Shown here: one piece after another, positions 1 to 9,302 of the stretch
How positions within the stretch are numbered: the first letter of the stretch is position 1
How the letters are laid out: every line of letters starts with the position of its first letter
Origin: Methanobacteriota archaeon
GTDB lineage: Archaea; Thermoplasmatota; Poseidoniia; Poseidoniales; Poseidoniaceae
NCBI GenBank assembly: GCA_002729095.1
Contig: PBWC01000045.1
Location: forward strand, 23,519 to 66,792
Direction of reading: 5' to 3'
DNA: 43,274 nt
The notes under the pieces: model-generated
Seen by the model: the letters and a program-made list of their open reading frames with translations, nothing else
What the model was told of the DNA's origin: nothing
The model's database searches: none
Translations under genes and position numbers: made by a program

Positions 1-2549
1 ACCTCTAATTCAATATCTCCACTGGTTCCAGTTTCGAAAGAAAACAATACTGATACATTGTAACTTGCTCCACTAGGGATAATAGGTGTTTGATCTTGCC
101 CTACAAGATTTGTAAATTCTGCATTCATTCCGTTTGGAATATTCATCGACATAGAGAATGAGTCGTCTAAATTGCCGTTGTTGAATACCTCGAAAGTCAT
201 TGTTTGCGCAATGTCTCCAGGAATATAAGATTGCTCGGATTCTCTCGTTTCAACAAATACTGCAGCAGTGTCTAAAATATCGACTTCAATGGTATAACTA
301 ACTTGGATGCTAGGGTCATCGACATTTGTAGCAATGACCTTCACATCATAATAACCGGGCTCAATACCGACCGTCATCGGCAAATGGAGGAAGAAATTGT
401 ATGTCTCACCCCATTCAGCCATAAGAGGAGTTGATTGTTCTGATTCATCTACATATGCTCCTAACAAGAAAATCGAATTGACTACACTTATTTCGTATGA
501 CTCTTGGCTATTTCCATTATTGGTCAAAGACATGAATATCAATTTTGAATTACCATTTGCATAGCCTTCAATAAATTCTCTACCGCCCTCATTGGAAAAC
601 TGGGATGTATCGGCAGAAAGAGCAAAGTCTTTCAAAATTGGAACTTCAATATTTCTAGACATTGTAGTAACTCCTACAATTTCTCCGCTAGTCCTGGTGG
701 CTCTGATTAGGACAGAAACCAATTCAGGCGCTGCTTGTGAATCAGCAGTTACATTTAGCGTTAGATCTACATACTCACCTTTAGTTAGGAACTTAGAAGT
801 AATTACTGATCCTGAATCATCATAAATCAAACCTGTCCATCCATCTCTAGAAAATGATGTTGTTAGTATAAATGTAGCATCTAAATTTCCGGTATTAGTA
901 AACTTGAATGGTATTGTTCCAGATTCACCGGGATTCAATGTCAAAGCGTTCAAACCTGTGCTTGAAGTCAGAGAAATACTGTACTGTGACTGGATTGAAA
1001 TTGTTGAAGACACTCTTGCTTTTTCACCACTGTTCTGACTGCTTGCATCAGTGAACCAAAGATCCCAAGTCTGTTGCTGAACATCGGTTCCGGGAGGTAT
1101 TGAAAGATTTGCCCAAACTTCTGTCGTTTCACCTGGACCAACTGGTGGGATAACTACATTGAAATCATTATCATTAGGATTGTCTGTATCTAGCCTAAGT
1201 TGGGGATTCATAGGATTCATCCAACTTTCGTTACTCACACTAGTTTCTACCTTGAACTGGACATTCTTATACCCATTATTGGTGACCATACATTTCCAAG
1301 AAAGAAGCCCTCCGGGGTACCCGTCAAAACCATTTGATGGATTATCACAGTCAGCAGTAAGGGTGTAGTTGTCTACTTTTGAAACCCCAAACTGAATAAA
1401 GTCATCAAAGTGCATACCTTGAGTCGCTCCAGAACTATCCGATTTGAAAACTAGTCCAAAAGTCCATGAGTTGCCACCTAAAAACAAATCAGGATTAGCC
1501 AAGGTTGGTATTTGAGACCACACATCCTGCGGATCCCACGAGAAATTTTTCCATTGGTTAGGAGCCGGGCTTGGATTTCCATTAGCCAAATCCCAATGAA
1601 CCGATGACATTGCATCAGAGAAATTACCATTATTTCTCCAAAATTCGAGATATGCAGCATCTCCTGCTCCCATTGTACCCCATGCTTGAACATGAATTTG
1701 TGATGAGATATAGTTAGTCGATTGGAATAATGTTCTACATACTGGAATTCCATATTGATTAGTCATTCCGGTATCAAGTTGATCAGTACCACAATTAACT
1801 GACGGATTGTAATAAGATTGTACAAGTCTATCAAAAGCGCTAGATGGATAGGTGTTTCCTGAAGTGGACATTCTCCAGTGAGAAGAACCTACTGCGCCGC
1901 CAGTAGTATCCTCTGACCAGGAACCGATTGCGTTAGCATCTCCCCCTCCTACAGGATATCTAGCAGAGCGGAAGGTTTCTGATGAGCCAGAGGCTGTTCC
2001 ATCAAAAATATCTTTAGAAACTGCAACTGGAACTACTTTTGATTTTACATCATTGTCGTTACGATCATCAGCAGTAAAGTTAACAGATGCTCTAAGAATT
2101 ATTCCTCCTGTTAGTTCATTAGTAGTCGTATTCAATATCGAATGTGCTTCATTGGCAGTCCAAAGAATAACATTGGTATCTTTAGCTTGTCCAGCCATAT
2201 CTCCAGTAACCCAATAAAAAGTCTCGATTACAAAACCAATAGGGTGAACAATTTCCAGTTTAGCTTGGGTCTGTTTTGGAGGAGATGTTGGTTGTCCATC
2301 CCTGAAAACTTTAATTTCAACTTCTAATCTTTCTCCTTGCATTACATAATCAACTACTGAACCATCTGGTTGAACCCATTGCTCAGGACCAACCGATTCA
2401 TTACCAACTACTATACTAAAAATACTAAAATCATCTTTTGAACCACCTTTGGCGGAGGCTGCTTCTGCTGGAGTAGCGTAAAATGCTGAAAGCGAACTAA
2501 ACAAAAAAAGAGCAACTAGAGTCAAAGAAGTCAGGCGGCGCATCTGCAT
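1..2549 (-). CDS. Large secreted/surface protein with signal peptide and repeated CARDB/NEW3-like beta-sandwich domains (partial, C-terminus off the left edge)
   Basis: Open minus-strand frame running off the window edge (so absent from the ORF track); translation starts MQMRRLTSLTLVALFLFSSLSAFYATPAEA..., then repeated 'NPGESGTIPFKFTNTGNLDATF' and 'SLTNNGNSQESYEI' type segments. Confidence 0.8.
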   Translation of the reverse strand, partial: MQMRRLTSLTLVALFLFSSLSAFYATPAEAASAKGGSKDDFSIFSIVVGNESVGPEQWVQPDGSVVDYVMQGERLEVEIKVFRDGQPTSPPKQTQAKLEIVHPIGFVIETFYWVTGDMAGQAKDTNVILWTANEAHSILNTTTNELTGGIILRASVNFTADDRNDNDVKSKVVPVAVSKDIFDGTASGSSETFRSARYPVGGGDANAIGSWSEDTTGGAVGSSHWRMSTSGNTYPSSAFDRLVQSYYNPSVNCGTDQLDTGMTNQYGIPVCRTLFQSTNYISSQIHVQAWGTMGAGDAAYLEFWRNNGNFSDAMSSVHWDLANGNPSPAPNQWKNFSWDPQDVWSQIPTLANPDLFLGGNSWTFGLVFKSDSSGATQGMHFDDFIQFGVSKVDNYTLTADCDNPSNGFDGYPGGLLSWKCMVTNNGYKNVQFKVETSVSNESWMNPMNPQLRLDTDNPNDNDFNVVIPPVGPGETTEVWANLSIPPGTDVQQQTWDLWFTDASSQNSGEKARVSSTISIQSQYSISLTSSTGLNALTLNPGESGTIPFKFTNTGNLDATFILTTSFSRDGWTGLIYDDSGSVITSKFLTKGEYVDLTLNVTADSQAAPELVSVLIRATRTSGEIVGVTTMSRNIEVPILKDFALSADTSQFSNEGGREFIEGYANGNSKLIFMSLTNNGNSQESYEISVVNSIFLLGAYVDESEQSTPLMAEWGETYNFFLHLPMTVGIEPGYYDVKVIATNVDDPSIQVSYTIEVDILDTAAVFVETRESEQSYIPGDIAQTMTFEVFNNGNLDDSFSMSMNIPNGMNAEFTNLVGQDQTPIIPSGASYNVSVLFSFETGTSGDIELE

Positions 2550-2623
2550 CAACAATTACGCGATATGCATTCGACATATGAACTTCATTGATTATTGAGC
2601 CTCCAATTAGACGCGTTTTATCG

Positions 2624-3883
2624 CTAATTTTTCTCTAAGCCTGTAATCGAAGGCTCATCATAGGAAGGTTTAGAATTTTCATATGATTCATCTTCGAAGA
2701 ACATGTTTGGATCAAAAATATTAGATTCTTCAGCAATTTCAGTAGCATCAATTTCTTCTAAATCGTCGTTTAATCTTTGATTAAACTGCTCATTATCAAA
2801 GGATTGTGAGACAATTTCTTCACCTAATTGTTGTTGAGGTAAGTCAACCATTGCTACTTTATTTACCGCTGCAATACTTGCTGCTGCAATGGTTTGAGCG
2901 CCTTTGATAACTATGCTACTAGGGGATGTTGATTCTTCAATTTCTTTTTTATTTTCACCTTTCTGGACTTCCAGCATCCATTCAGGCGGCTCTCCTGAAC
3001 CTGCGCCCAGTACAGCAAGAGTTGTAAAGGTTGCAAGAGGAATTACCGCCAGTGCTGCTATTAAATCTAAAAATGATGTTTCAGGAATGGAACCTATATC
3101 CAATGTAGATTGAAAGAATGTTTTTTCCAAATCTATATTTAATTCTAAATCTGAACCTAACCATCCTATTACCACGACACTTGCAATTCTTCCCATCAAC
3201 CAAAGTATCAATACTGGAGCTAGCCAAGAAATCTTTGTCATTGAAATCAACCATTTTCTGGTGAATGACGCAATTCCAATGTAACGCTTGGCAATAATCG
3301 GGAAGTATTTCATTATGACCATCAATATCGCTAAGTATAAAATTAAGGCCAATTCTAATTTTCTACTTTCATGCATGAATGATTCTGGTATCAATAAAAC
3401 CATTGCTAAAGGGACCGTTGCTAACATTACCTGGAAAGGTACGGCCAAAAGTATAAGTCCGCCGTGTGTAGAAATTATTGAATGACCATCCAACCACCGG
3501 TTGTGTGCCAAGACAGATATCTGTCCATGGGGGGATTTCGAATATTGAATTCTCGATGAGCGCCTTTCAGCTGCACTGCCTGGTGACCTTGAGAAACCGA
3601 AATACTTCCTCCAACCTCCCTTTTCAACAACTGAAACCGGAGTGAAACCCCCTAATATTAACGCCAATAGTAATGCAATCATACCATATATCAAGGATGC
3701 AGTTCCAATCCAAGGCATCATTTCTTTATCGAAGGACATTGTGACATTATCATCTGAAAAATCAAACTTGACTAAATATGTTAAAGAAAAAGCAACCAGT
3801 GGTGTAAGAAAAACTTGACACATCGCAACAAATGTCAACCAAATTCTGGCGCTCATCGGTTTTCTCCTCGAATAACGCCCCAT
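2624..3883 (-). CDS. Polytopic membrane protein of unknown function with acidic cytosolic C-terminus
   Basis: 419-aa ORF with several hydrophobic segments; no family recognised. Confidence 0.75.
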   Translation of the reverse strand: MGRYSRRKPMSARIWLTFVAMCQVFLTPLVAFSLTYLVKFDFSDDNVTMSFDKEMMPWIGTASLIYGMIALLLALILGGFTPVSVVEKGGWRKYFGFSRSPGSAAERRSSRIQYSKSPHGQISVLAHNRWLDGHSIISTHGGLILLAVPFQVMLATVPLAMVLLIPESFMHESRKLELALILYLAILMVIMKYFPIIAKRYIGIASFTRKWLISMTKISWLAPVLILWLMGRIASVVVIGWLGSDLELNIDLEKTFFQSTLDIGSIPETSFLDLIAALAVIPLATFTTLAVLGAGSGEPPEWMLEVQKGENKKEIEESTSPSSIVIKGAQTIAAASIAAVNKVAMVDLPQQQLGEEIVSQSFDNEQFNQRLNDDLEEIDATEIAEESNIFDPNMFFEDESYENSKPSYDEPSITGLEKN

Positions 3884-3959
3884 AGGGTTACGGATATTTC
3901 ATCTATTGACAAAGATTACTCTAGATAAAACTAAGAAAAAACCCATTTGAGAGTGAAAT

Positions 3960-4577
3960 TTACTCTTCGGAATCATCTATTCTTGTTTCTTTTTTGTTAA
4001 ATTCTGCATCAAACATTGGATAACCGTCTGTAGAAAGTAATCGAATAGTTCCCATTAAAAATCCGTCACTTCTTTTTCGACCTAAATCTGGCCTAAACAG
4101 ATCATCTAATTTCTTCTCGCATGAGATACAATATATGCCGCTCAGCATCCAACTTGGAGATGGATATTCACAACATTTAGAATCCGATTTACTTTCATTA
4201 ATCACTAACTGAATCCTCTCGGCCATTTCTAAAGTCCACGGAGGCTTAGGCCCACCAATAAAAACCTGTAAACGTGAAAGTAAAAACCAACCTGATGAAA
4301 TCCATAACCCAAAACCAAAAGGAACATTACCCCACCTAACAGAAACAAGACCGAAGGCTAAGGGTACAATACTAACAACCAATCCAAGCCAGTAAAACAT
4401 TCTCATGTGAAGAATTCTCTGTGTTAGATATGGTGAAAGCGGAATAGGCTCAGGATGAGGTGGGAAATTAGTATTGAAGCCTTTCCCTCTAGTAATTAGG
4501 ATTCCGGGTAGACGTGGAAAGATGAATGCAATAATGAATCCAGCAACAAAATATAGAGTAGATGATAGAATTGACAT
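3960..4577 (-). CDS. Small membrane protein of unknown function
   Basis: 205-aa ORF, N-terminal hydrophobic helices, CCEYP...CISCEKK cysteine pairs. Confidence 0.7.
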   Translation of the reverse strand: MSILSSTLYFVAGFIIAFIFPRLPGILITRGKGFNTNFPPHPEPIPLSPYLTQRILHMRMFYWLGLVVSIVPLAFGLVSVRWGNVPFGFGLWISSGWFLLSRLQVFIGGPKPPWTLEMAERIQLVINESKSDSKCCEYPSPSWMLSGIYCISCEKKLDDLFRPDLGRKRSDGFLMGTIRLLSTDGYPMFDAEFNKKETRIDDSEE

Positions 4578-4586
4578 AAAATCACA

Positions 4587-5735
4587 TCACTTACTGTTCA
4601 ATCTCTTCAGAGTCCGTTCTAATTTATCCATTCCCCTGGAAATCTCATCTTTAGATATGGTATAGGCAAATCTCAAATGTCCTTCGCCAGATGGCCCGAA
4701 AGCTGAACCAGGTGAGCATAGAACGCCATCTTTAAGAATTTCTAGGGCAAGTTCTTCGGAATTAAAACCCTCAACCTTGATCCTTGGAAATACGTAAATT
4801 GCACCTTTTGGTTTATGACACTCAACACCCGGCATTGAATTCAGACGTTCTACAATTAATTCACAGCGTTCCTTGAATTCATTAGCAATCTCATCTGGAT
4901 AGTCGGATGCTTCATTCATTGCTTCAAGAACTGCATATTGCATCGCATCATTGGAACATGCAGTGATGTAGTATTGCATTTTAATTATCTGATTCATCGC
5001 TTCAAGATTTGTAGAAATAATGTATCCAATCCTCCACCCTGTCATAGCGAAGGTTTTGGAAAAAGAGTTAACAAGCAACGTTTTATGATAATTAGTCCCC
5101 ATAAATGAAACATGCTTTCCTTCAAACACTATTCGATCATATACTTCATCTGAAATTATCCATAAATCATGTTTTTTGGCAAACTCTAGTAACTCATCTC
5201 TTTGTAGTTTATTTAGGGTACCTCCCGTTGGATTACTAGGGAAATTATACAATATTGCAACGGTATTTTCGTCAACTAACTGTTCAAGTTCATCAACTTG
5301 AGGAATGAATTCATGCTCGAATTTACATGGATAATAAAGTGCCTCTCCTCCTGAAATGGATACATCAGGTCCATACAATGGGAAGTACGGCTCGGGCAGT
5401 AAAACATTATCTCCTGGGTTGACTATCGTCAAGAATATATTTAGTAGGGCATTAGTTCCTGACATTGTTATACAAACATTATCAGCACCCATTCCTGTTT
5501 GATAATCATTCCAAGATTGGGCTATCTTTTCTCTAAGTTTTGGAAGGCCGGCTGTTGTAGTATATTTGTTATGACCTTCTAACATAGCGTTGTAAAATGC
5601 TTCAATTGCTTGCTTTGGCGGTTGGAAATCGGGTTCTCCTAAACCGAATGAAATTACATCATCGCCAGCGAGGTCAAACATTTTTCGAACGCCAGTTGGC
5701 TGTATCGATAATGCTCTATCACTAAATGTCCTCAA
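4587..5735 (-). CDS. Class I/II PLP-dependent aminotransferase (aspartate aminotransferase-like)
   Basis: Fold type I motifs: YNFPSNPTGG, ISDEVYDRIVFEG, VNSFSKTFAMTGWRIGY (PLP Lys). Confidence 0.93.
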   Translation of the reverse strand: MRTFSDRALSIQPTGVRKMFDLAGDDVISFGLGEPDFQPPKQAIEAFYNAMLEGHNKYTTTAGLPKLREKIAQSWNDYQTGMGADNVCITMSGTNALLNIFLTIVNPGDNVLLPEPYFPLYGPDVSISGGEALYYPCKFEHEFIPQVDELEQLVDENTVAILYNFPSNPTGGTLNKLQRDELLEFAKKHDLWIISDEVYDRIVFEGKHVSFMGTNYHKTLLVNSFSKTFAMTGWRIGYIISTNLEAMNQIIKMQYYITACSNDAMQYAVLEAMNEASDYPDEIANEFKERCELIVERLNSMPGVECHKPKGAIYVFPRIKVEGFNSEELALEILKDGVLCSPGSAFGPSGEGHLRFAYTISKDEISRGMDKLERTLKRLNSK

Positions 5736-5746
5736 GTTATCACAAC

Positions 5747-7936
5747 CTAACTTTTCTTATCCTCTATCAATTCAGCATCTACAACTAAAGCCATTTCATA
5801 GTCCTTGTCAAGTACTTCATCAATGGTCTCGTCAGAAGTGGAGATTAGTAGGGATGGCTTTTCTGTTTTAGAGTTGAATAGTAACACCATAATTAGTACA
5901 ATAAGCATTGAACTTGCAACAAGAATGAACGTGTTGTAGCTCATCGAAGAACTTTCCTCAATACCATTTCCTTGGACTGTTAACATGATTGGAAGAGATT
6001 GCCCCTCATCACTCAATCCACGTATTTCAATAACGACGTCTCTTTCAGGGAGTTTATCTAAATCAAGTCCGATTGTCCATTCAAATCTTTCCAAAGGACC
6101 TAGAGGGTTTTCTGACTGATTGAAAGACGCGCTCATCCATTCACCGCCGTCAATTCGATATTCTACTGCATTAACTGAACCCATTTGATTCCATGCTAAT
6201 CCGGTGATTATGTACATCCCAGAATCCGTATTCGAAGTATTATTGGTAACTGTTGGTAGAGTGGCATGGACTTGAGTATAAACATCAATTTGGTCAGTTA
6301 GGTTTTGTTCTTTTAGTTGTATTGCAAGTTTTGTAGCCTCATAGGCATCAACAAGCCCCCAGCCAAAATCTCTATTCCAGAAAGGATCTACATCGGGCTG
6401 AGTTGGTTCTCCCTTTCTTTCAGCAGTAAATTTGATTATTTCCTTCATTTGTTCGGGACTAAGGTCTTCATTTGCTTCAATCATCAATGCTAATATCCCA
6501 GAAACTGAGGGAGTTGCGTAAGATGTTCCAGAACCTCGGCTGGTATACGTATTTTCAGAGGCGTCACCTCCGGCTGAGTTACTACAGCCTCCTGAAGTTA
6601 CACAGCCTTCAGCTTGAATGATATTTGTTCCCGGAGCAGATATCTCCGGCTTGAGTTCATCGAGTGGATTGCTATCCCCATTATCCTTTCTTGGGCCTCT
6701 AGATGAATAGGATGCAACTGTATCATCGCTTCTATCTACGGTATTGCCATCATCAGATGCTCCAACAGTGATAGATAACGAAGAGGAACCCATTCCGGAT
6801 AACCCATCATTACTTGGACCATCATTACCCGCAGCAACACTTACTACAACTCCTTCTTCCATAGCAACATCAAGAATCATACTGTGCATGTCTGTACCGT
6901 CTGAGCCACCGTCTTCATGTGAAGTAATTCCCCAAGAAAGTGAAATTATGTCTATTCCGTGCAGACTTTCATCTACTCCTTCCCAAGCCGTATCTTTGTT
7001 ATCGATAATCCATTGTAATCCATTCATAGCGGATTCATATGCTTCTTGCTCAACTAGATAATTTTCGAAAGGCCCTGCTCCAACGTCAGTGCCTATTCTA
7101 ACATCGATAAGTGAAGATTCGGGTGCAGAACCATAAAATTCACTTTGACTACCGTCTGCTTCCAAGCCAGTTGCCGAAGACATACCTATGCACGCTGTTC
7201 CGTGTTGATTACCATCATCAGGGTCAAACGAACCATCATCTTGTCTAGCACCTGCGCCAGCAAGAATACATCTAGGCACGTCTGTGTGCATGTAACATAC
7301 TGGATCATATCCTGCAACAAACTTTCCAGCTAAACCTGGATGCTCATTATCGACTCCAGTATCAACCATTGCGATGTTTACTCCTTTACCAGTAACTCCA
7401 AAATCCCAAGCACCGTTAGGGTAAACTGAAGAGTTTCTTGCTTTGACATTTTGAGTTTGAACATCGCCGTAAAACACCACCATTCCATATCTGTGAACCA
7501 TAACAACATCTTCTAGAGAAGCAATAGTCGTTGCTAATTCGGGGTCAACAAAACCGATTAGAACTCCGTTAACCGATTCGATAACATCTCGAACTTCTAG
7601 ACCAAGCGATTCTAAATCTTGTATATGTTTGTCATTTACTTCTTCTGAATACGAAATTGCCATACCAACAGGTTCGGTTTCAAATTCTATAGAGTCGTGA
7701 ATATAGTTGTTGTTTTTATCTAACGAAGAACTTTCCCACCAAGGTGTGTCATCGCTTACCCAAGTAGGCTCAAGTTGTTGAGGGACATCAAAAGTAGAAC
7801 CTATTGGGTGCCATGATTGTTGATAGGGATCAACAGTAAACCATTTACTATTCTCAGATTTATTATCCAGTGTTAGTGAGCCAGTAATTGGGCTCAACAT
7901 CAGTGTGAAAAGAAAAAATGCAATCAAACGCTTCAT
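5747..7936 (-). CDS. Secreted membrane-anchored subtilisin-like S8 serine protease
   Basis: Signal peptide; catalytic motifs VDTGVD, HGTACIGMSS, GTSYATPSVSG; C-terminal TM (TFILVASSMLIVLIMVLLF). Confidence 0.93.
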   Translation of the reverse strand: MKRLIAFFLFTLMLSPITGSLTLDNKSENSKWFTVDPYQQSWHPIGSTFDVPQQLEPTWVSDDTPWWESSSLDKNNNYIHDSIEFETEPVGMAISYSEEVNDKHIQDLESLGLEVRDVIESVNGVLIGFVDPELATTIASLEDVVMVHRYGMVVFYGDVQTQNVKARNSSVYPNGAWDFGVTGKGVNIAMVDTGVDNEHPGLAGKFVAGYDPVCYMHTDVPRCILAGAGARQDDGSFDPDDGNQHGTACIGMSSATGLEADGSQSEFYGSAPESSLIDVRIGTDVGAGPFENYLVEQEAYESAMNGLQWIIDNKDTAWEGVDESLHGIDIISLSWGITSHEDGGSDGTDMHSMILDVAMEEGVVVSVAAGNDGPSNDGLSGMGSSSLSITVGASDDGNTVDRSDDTVASYSSRGPRKDNGDSNPLDELKPEISAPGTNIIQAEGCVTSGGCSNSAGGDASENTYTSRGSGTSYATPSVSGILALMIEANEDLSPEQMKEIIKFTAERKGEPTQPDVDPFWNRDFGWGLVDAYEATKLAIQLKEQNLTDQIDVYTQVHATLPTVTNNTSNTDSGMYIITGLAWNQMGSVNAVEYRIDGGEWMSASFNQSENPLGPLERFEWTIGLDLDKLPERDVVIEIRGLSDEGQSLPIMLTVQGNGIEESSSMSYNTFILVASSMLIVLIMVLLFNSKTEKPSLLISTSDETIDEVLDKDYEMALVVDAELIEDKKS

Positions 7937-7994
7937 GACTCTCCCTCATACCAAGCAATAACCTCTTACTCATCAAGATATTCATGGTTTGTTA

Positions 7995-8180
7995 TGGTGG
8001 GAGCAGAGGGATTTGAACCCCCCCCAGCGGATTTCTTCTGAAACCACCCAGTTTTCATGGGCAAGGTCTGCAGGATGCAACAGGTCGGCGCTCCAGTTGG
8101 TCATCAACTTCAGCAAACCCACTCGTCTTCATTCCTGTGCAACTGGAGCCCGCGATACTACCAAGCTATACTATACTCCC
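7995..8180 (-). tRNA. trnW: tRNA-Trp(CCA) with a 110-nt intron at 37/38 (exon 1 8180-8143, intron 8142-8033, exon 2 8032-7998, genome-encoded CCA 7997-7995)
   Basis: Acceptor GGGAGTA/TGCTCCC, anticodon stem GCGGG/UCCGC, loop CU-CCA-G^A, T-arm GGGGG-TTCAAAT-CCCTC. Confidence 0.93.
8076..8142 (-). ncRNA. Box C/D guide sRNA embedded in the tRNA-Trp intron, predicted targets Um39 and Cm34 of tRNA-Trp
   Basis: C box AUGAAGA (8132-8126), 12-nt guide CGAGUGGGUUUG, D' CUGA (8113-8110), C' UUGAUGA (8107-8101), 12-nt guide CCAACUGGAGCG, D CCGA (8088-8085), terminal stem ACAGG/CCUGU; 5th nt upstream of D' pairs with U39, 5th upstream of D pairs with C34. Confidence 0.88.
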
Positions 8181-8197
8181 TCGGTTCACCTTCAGAA

Positions 8198-8305
8198 TCA
8201 GTTCTTAGCCTGTCGGCGTGCACGCTTTCTACGTCGCAATTTCTTCTTGCGCCACTTCCAACGTTGATTACCAGTTTTCTTCCAAGCACGGGAGCCTCTC
8301 TTCAT
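8198..8305 (-). CDS. eL41-like ribosomal microprotein, 35 aa
   Basis: Uninterrupted ATG..TGA: MKRGSRAWKKTGNQRWKWRKKKLRRRKRARRQAKN; resembles the eL41 core [25 protein letters not shown]; below the ORF-track size cutoff. Confidence 0.75.
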   Translation of the reverse strand: MKRGSRAWKKTGNQRWKWRKKKLRRRKRARRQAKN

Positions 8306-8332
8306 GGTGAACAAGCATGCCACCAACATGCC

Positions 8333-8338
8333 ATATAT
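8333..8338 (-). promoter_or_regulatory. TATA-box-like element upstream of the eL41-like ORF / tRNA-Trp
   Basis: 'ccatatatga' centred ~30 nt upstream of the ATG at 8305, as expected for a leaderless or short-leader archaeal transcript. Confidence 0.4.
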
Positions 8339-8401
8339 GAGAGCATCGGGTAATCTAAATTGAAAATTTGATCAAAAAGTGTGCATCAAGTTAGATTTGA
8401 G

Positions 8402-8477
8402 TGGCGGACGTACCAGGATTCGAACCCGGGTCGCCGGCTTAGAAGGCCAGAGTGATATCCAACTACACTATACGTCC
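8402..8477 (-). tRNA. trnR: tRNA-Arg(UCU), CCA encoded
   Basis: Cloverleaf GGACGTA/TACGTCC, anticodon stem CTGGC-CTTCTAA-GCCGG, T-arm CCGGG-TTCGAAT-CCTGG, encoded CCA. Confidence 0.95.
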
Positions 8478-8523
8478 AAGCCTGCCCAAAAGAAACTCTT
8501 TGATGAACTTTGAGGAAGAATTA

Positions 8524-9078
8524 CTACAAAGGTCGAGCACATTTATGACATCTAGTGGGTTTCTTAACAGTGGTCCTATTCCATGTATAACCACAATGTT
8601 TACACTCCCAATGCTGAACTTTTAGTCCTCCAAGCACCGAATCTCGCATTCTTTGTAATAAAGGTGAATCACGTAACTTGGGCATCGGTGCAACTAATTT
8701 TGTTAGTTCATCATGTTTTTTTGAATGTAAAGTTAAGCCACTGGCGTGAAGGAATTCATGGACAAAAGTATGTTTGTATAACATTTCATCCTCAAGTAGT
8801 GCTGGATGTAAGCCAATGGTAACTTCTCCTGGATCTAACCTAAGCCTCTTCCTACGATTCAATTCACCAGAACCTTCTTCAAAGCGAGTCATTCCTAACC
8901 TGTCATCATTTGAATCAAGCCAAATCAGTTTAATTCGATCTTCGATCCATGGCATAAAAACCGCTTCGGTAATTCCAGAAAGAGCAGCCAATGATTCTAC
9001 AATTGCCCCCTCAGGGATATGTGGGGGTTTTTTGGGGATTTCAATATCTCCCAAAAGTCCACTGTTTTTCTCGGCCAT
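8524..9078 (-). CDS. SprT-like zinc metalloprotease domain protein with C-terminal zinc ribbon
   Basis: HEFLH motif (HExxH-type) ...GLTLHSKKH; C-terminal CKHCGY...CHKCARPL. Confidence 0.75.
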   Translation of the reverse strand: MAEKNSGLLGDIEIPKKPPHIPEGAIVESLAALSGITEAVFMPWIEDRIKLIWLDSNDDRLGMTRFEEGSGELNRRKRLRLDPGEVTIGLHPALLEDEMLYKHTFVHEFLHASGLTLHSKKHDELTKLVAPMPKLRDSPLLQRMRDSVLGGLKVQHWECKHCGYTWNRTTVKKPTRCHKCARPL

Positions 9079-9172
9079 GAGTGGTCCAATTAGTGGCCAC
9101 TCATCAACCCTTAGATGATTGAAAATGCTTATGATGCCGATTGAGTTGGAGTGTCTGCGAAAGCACCCTTTT

Positions 9173-9248
9173 GGGCGTGTAGATCAGCTGGAAGATCGCT
9201 ACCTTGGCATGGTAGAGGCCACGAGTTCAAATCTCGTCACGTCCACCA
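9173..9248 (+). tRNA. trnA: tRNA-Ala(GGC), CCA encoded
   Basis: GGGCGTG/CACGTCC acceptor, CTACC-TTGGCAT-GGTAG anticodon arm, T-arm CACGAGTTCAAATCTCGT.., encoded CCA. Confidence 0.95.
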
Positions 9249-9302
9249 TATTCACTCAAGGTTTTGACAAATGATTAATAATGTAGGCTACGGCCTTGGA
9301 CT

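Noticed and set aside
592-2327. Short ORFs (61-91 aa) over the left edge
   Set aside because: They overlap the long partial minus-strand surface-protein frame, which the track omits because its stop is outside the window.
7989-8353. Two plus-strand ORFs (92 and 98 aa)
   Set aside because: They lie antisense to tRNA-Trp, its C/D intron and the eL41-like ORF; no recognisable domains.
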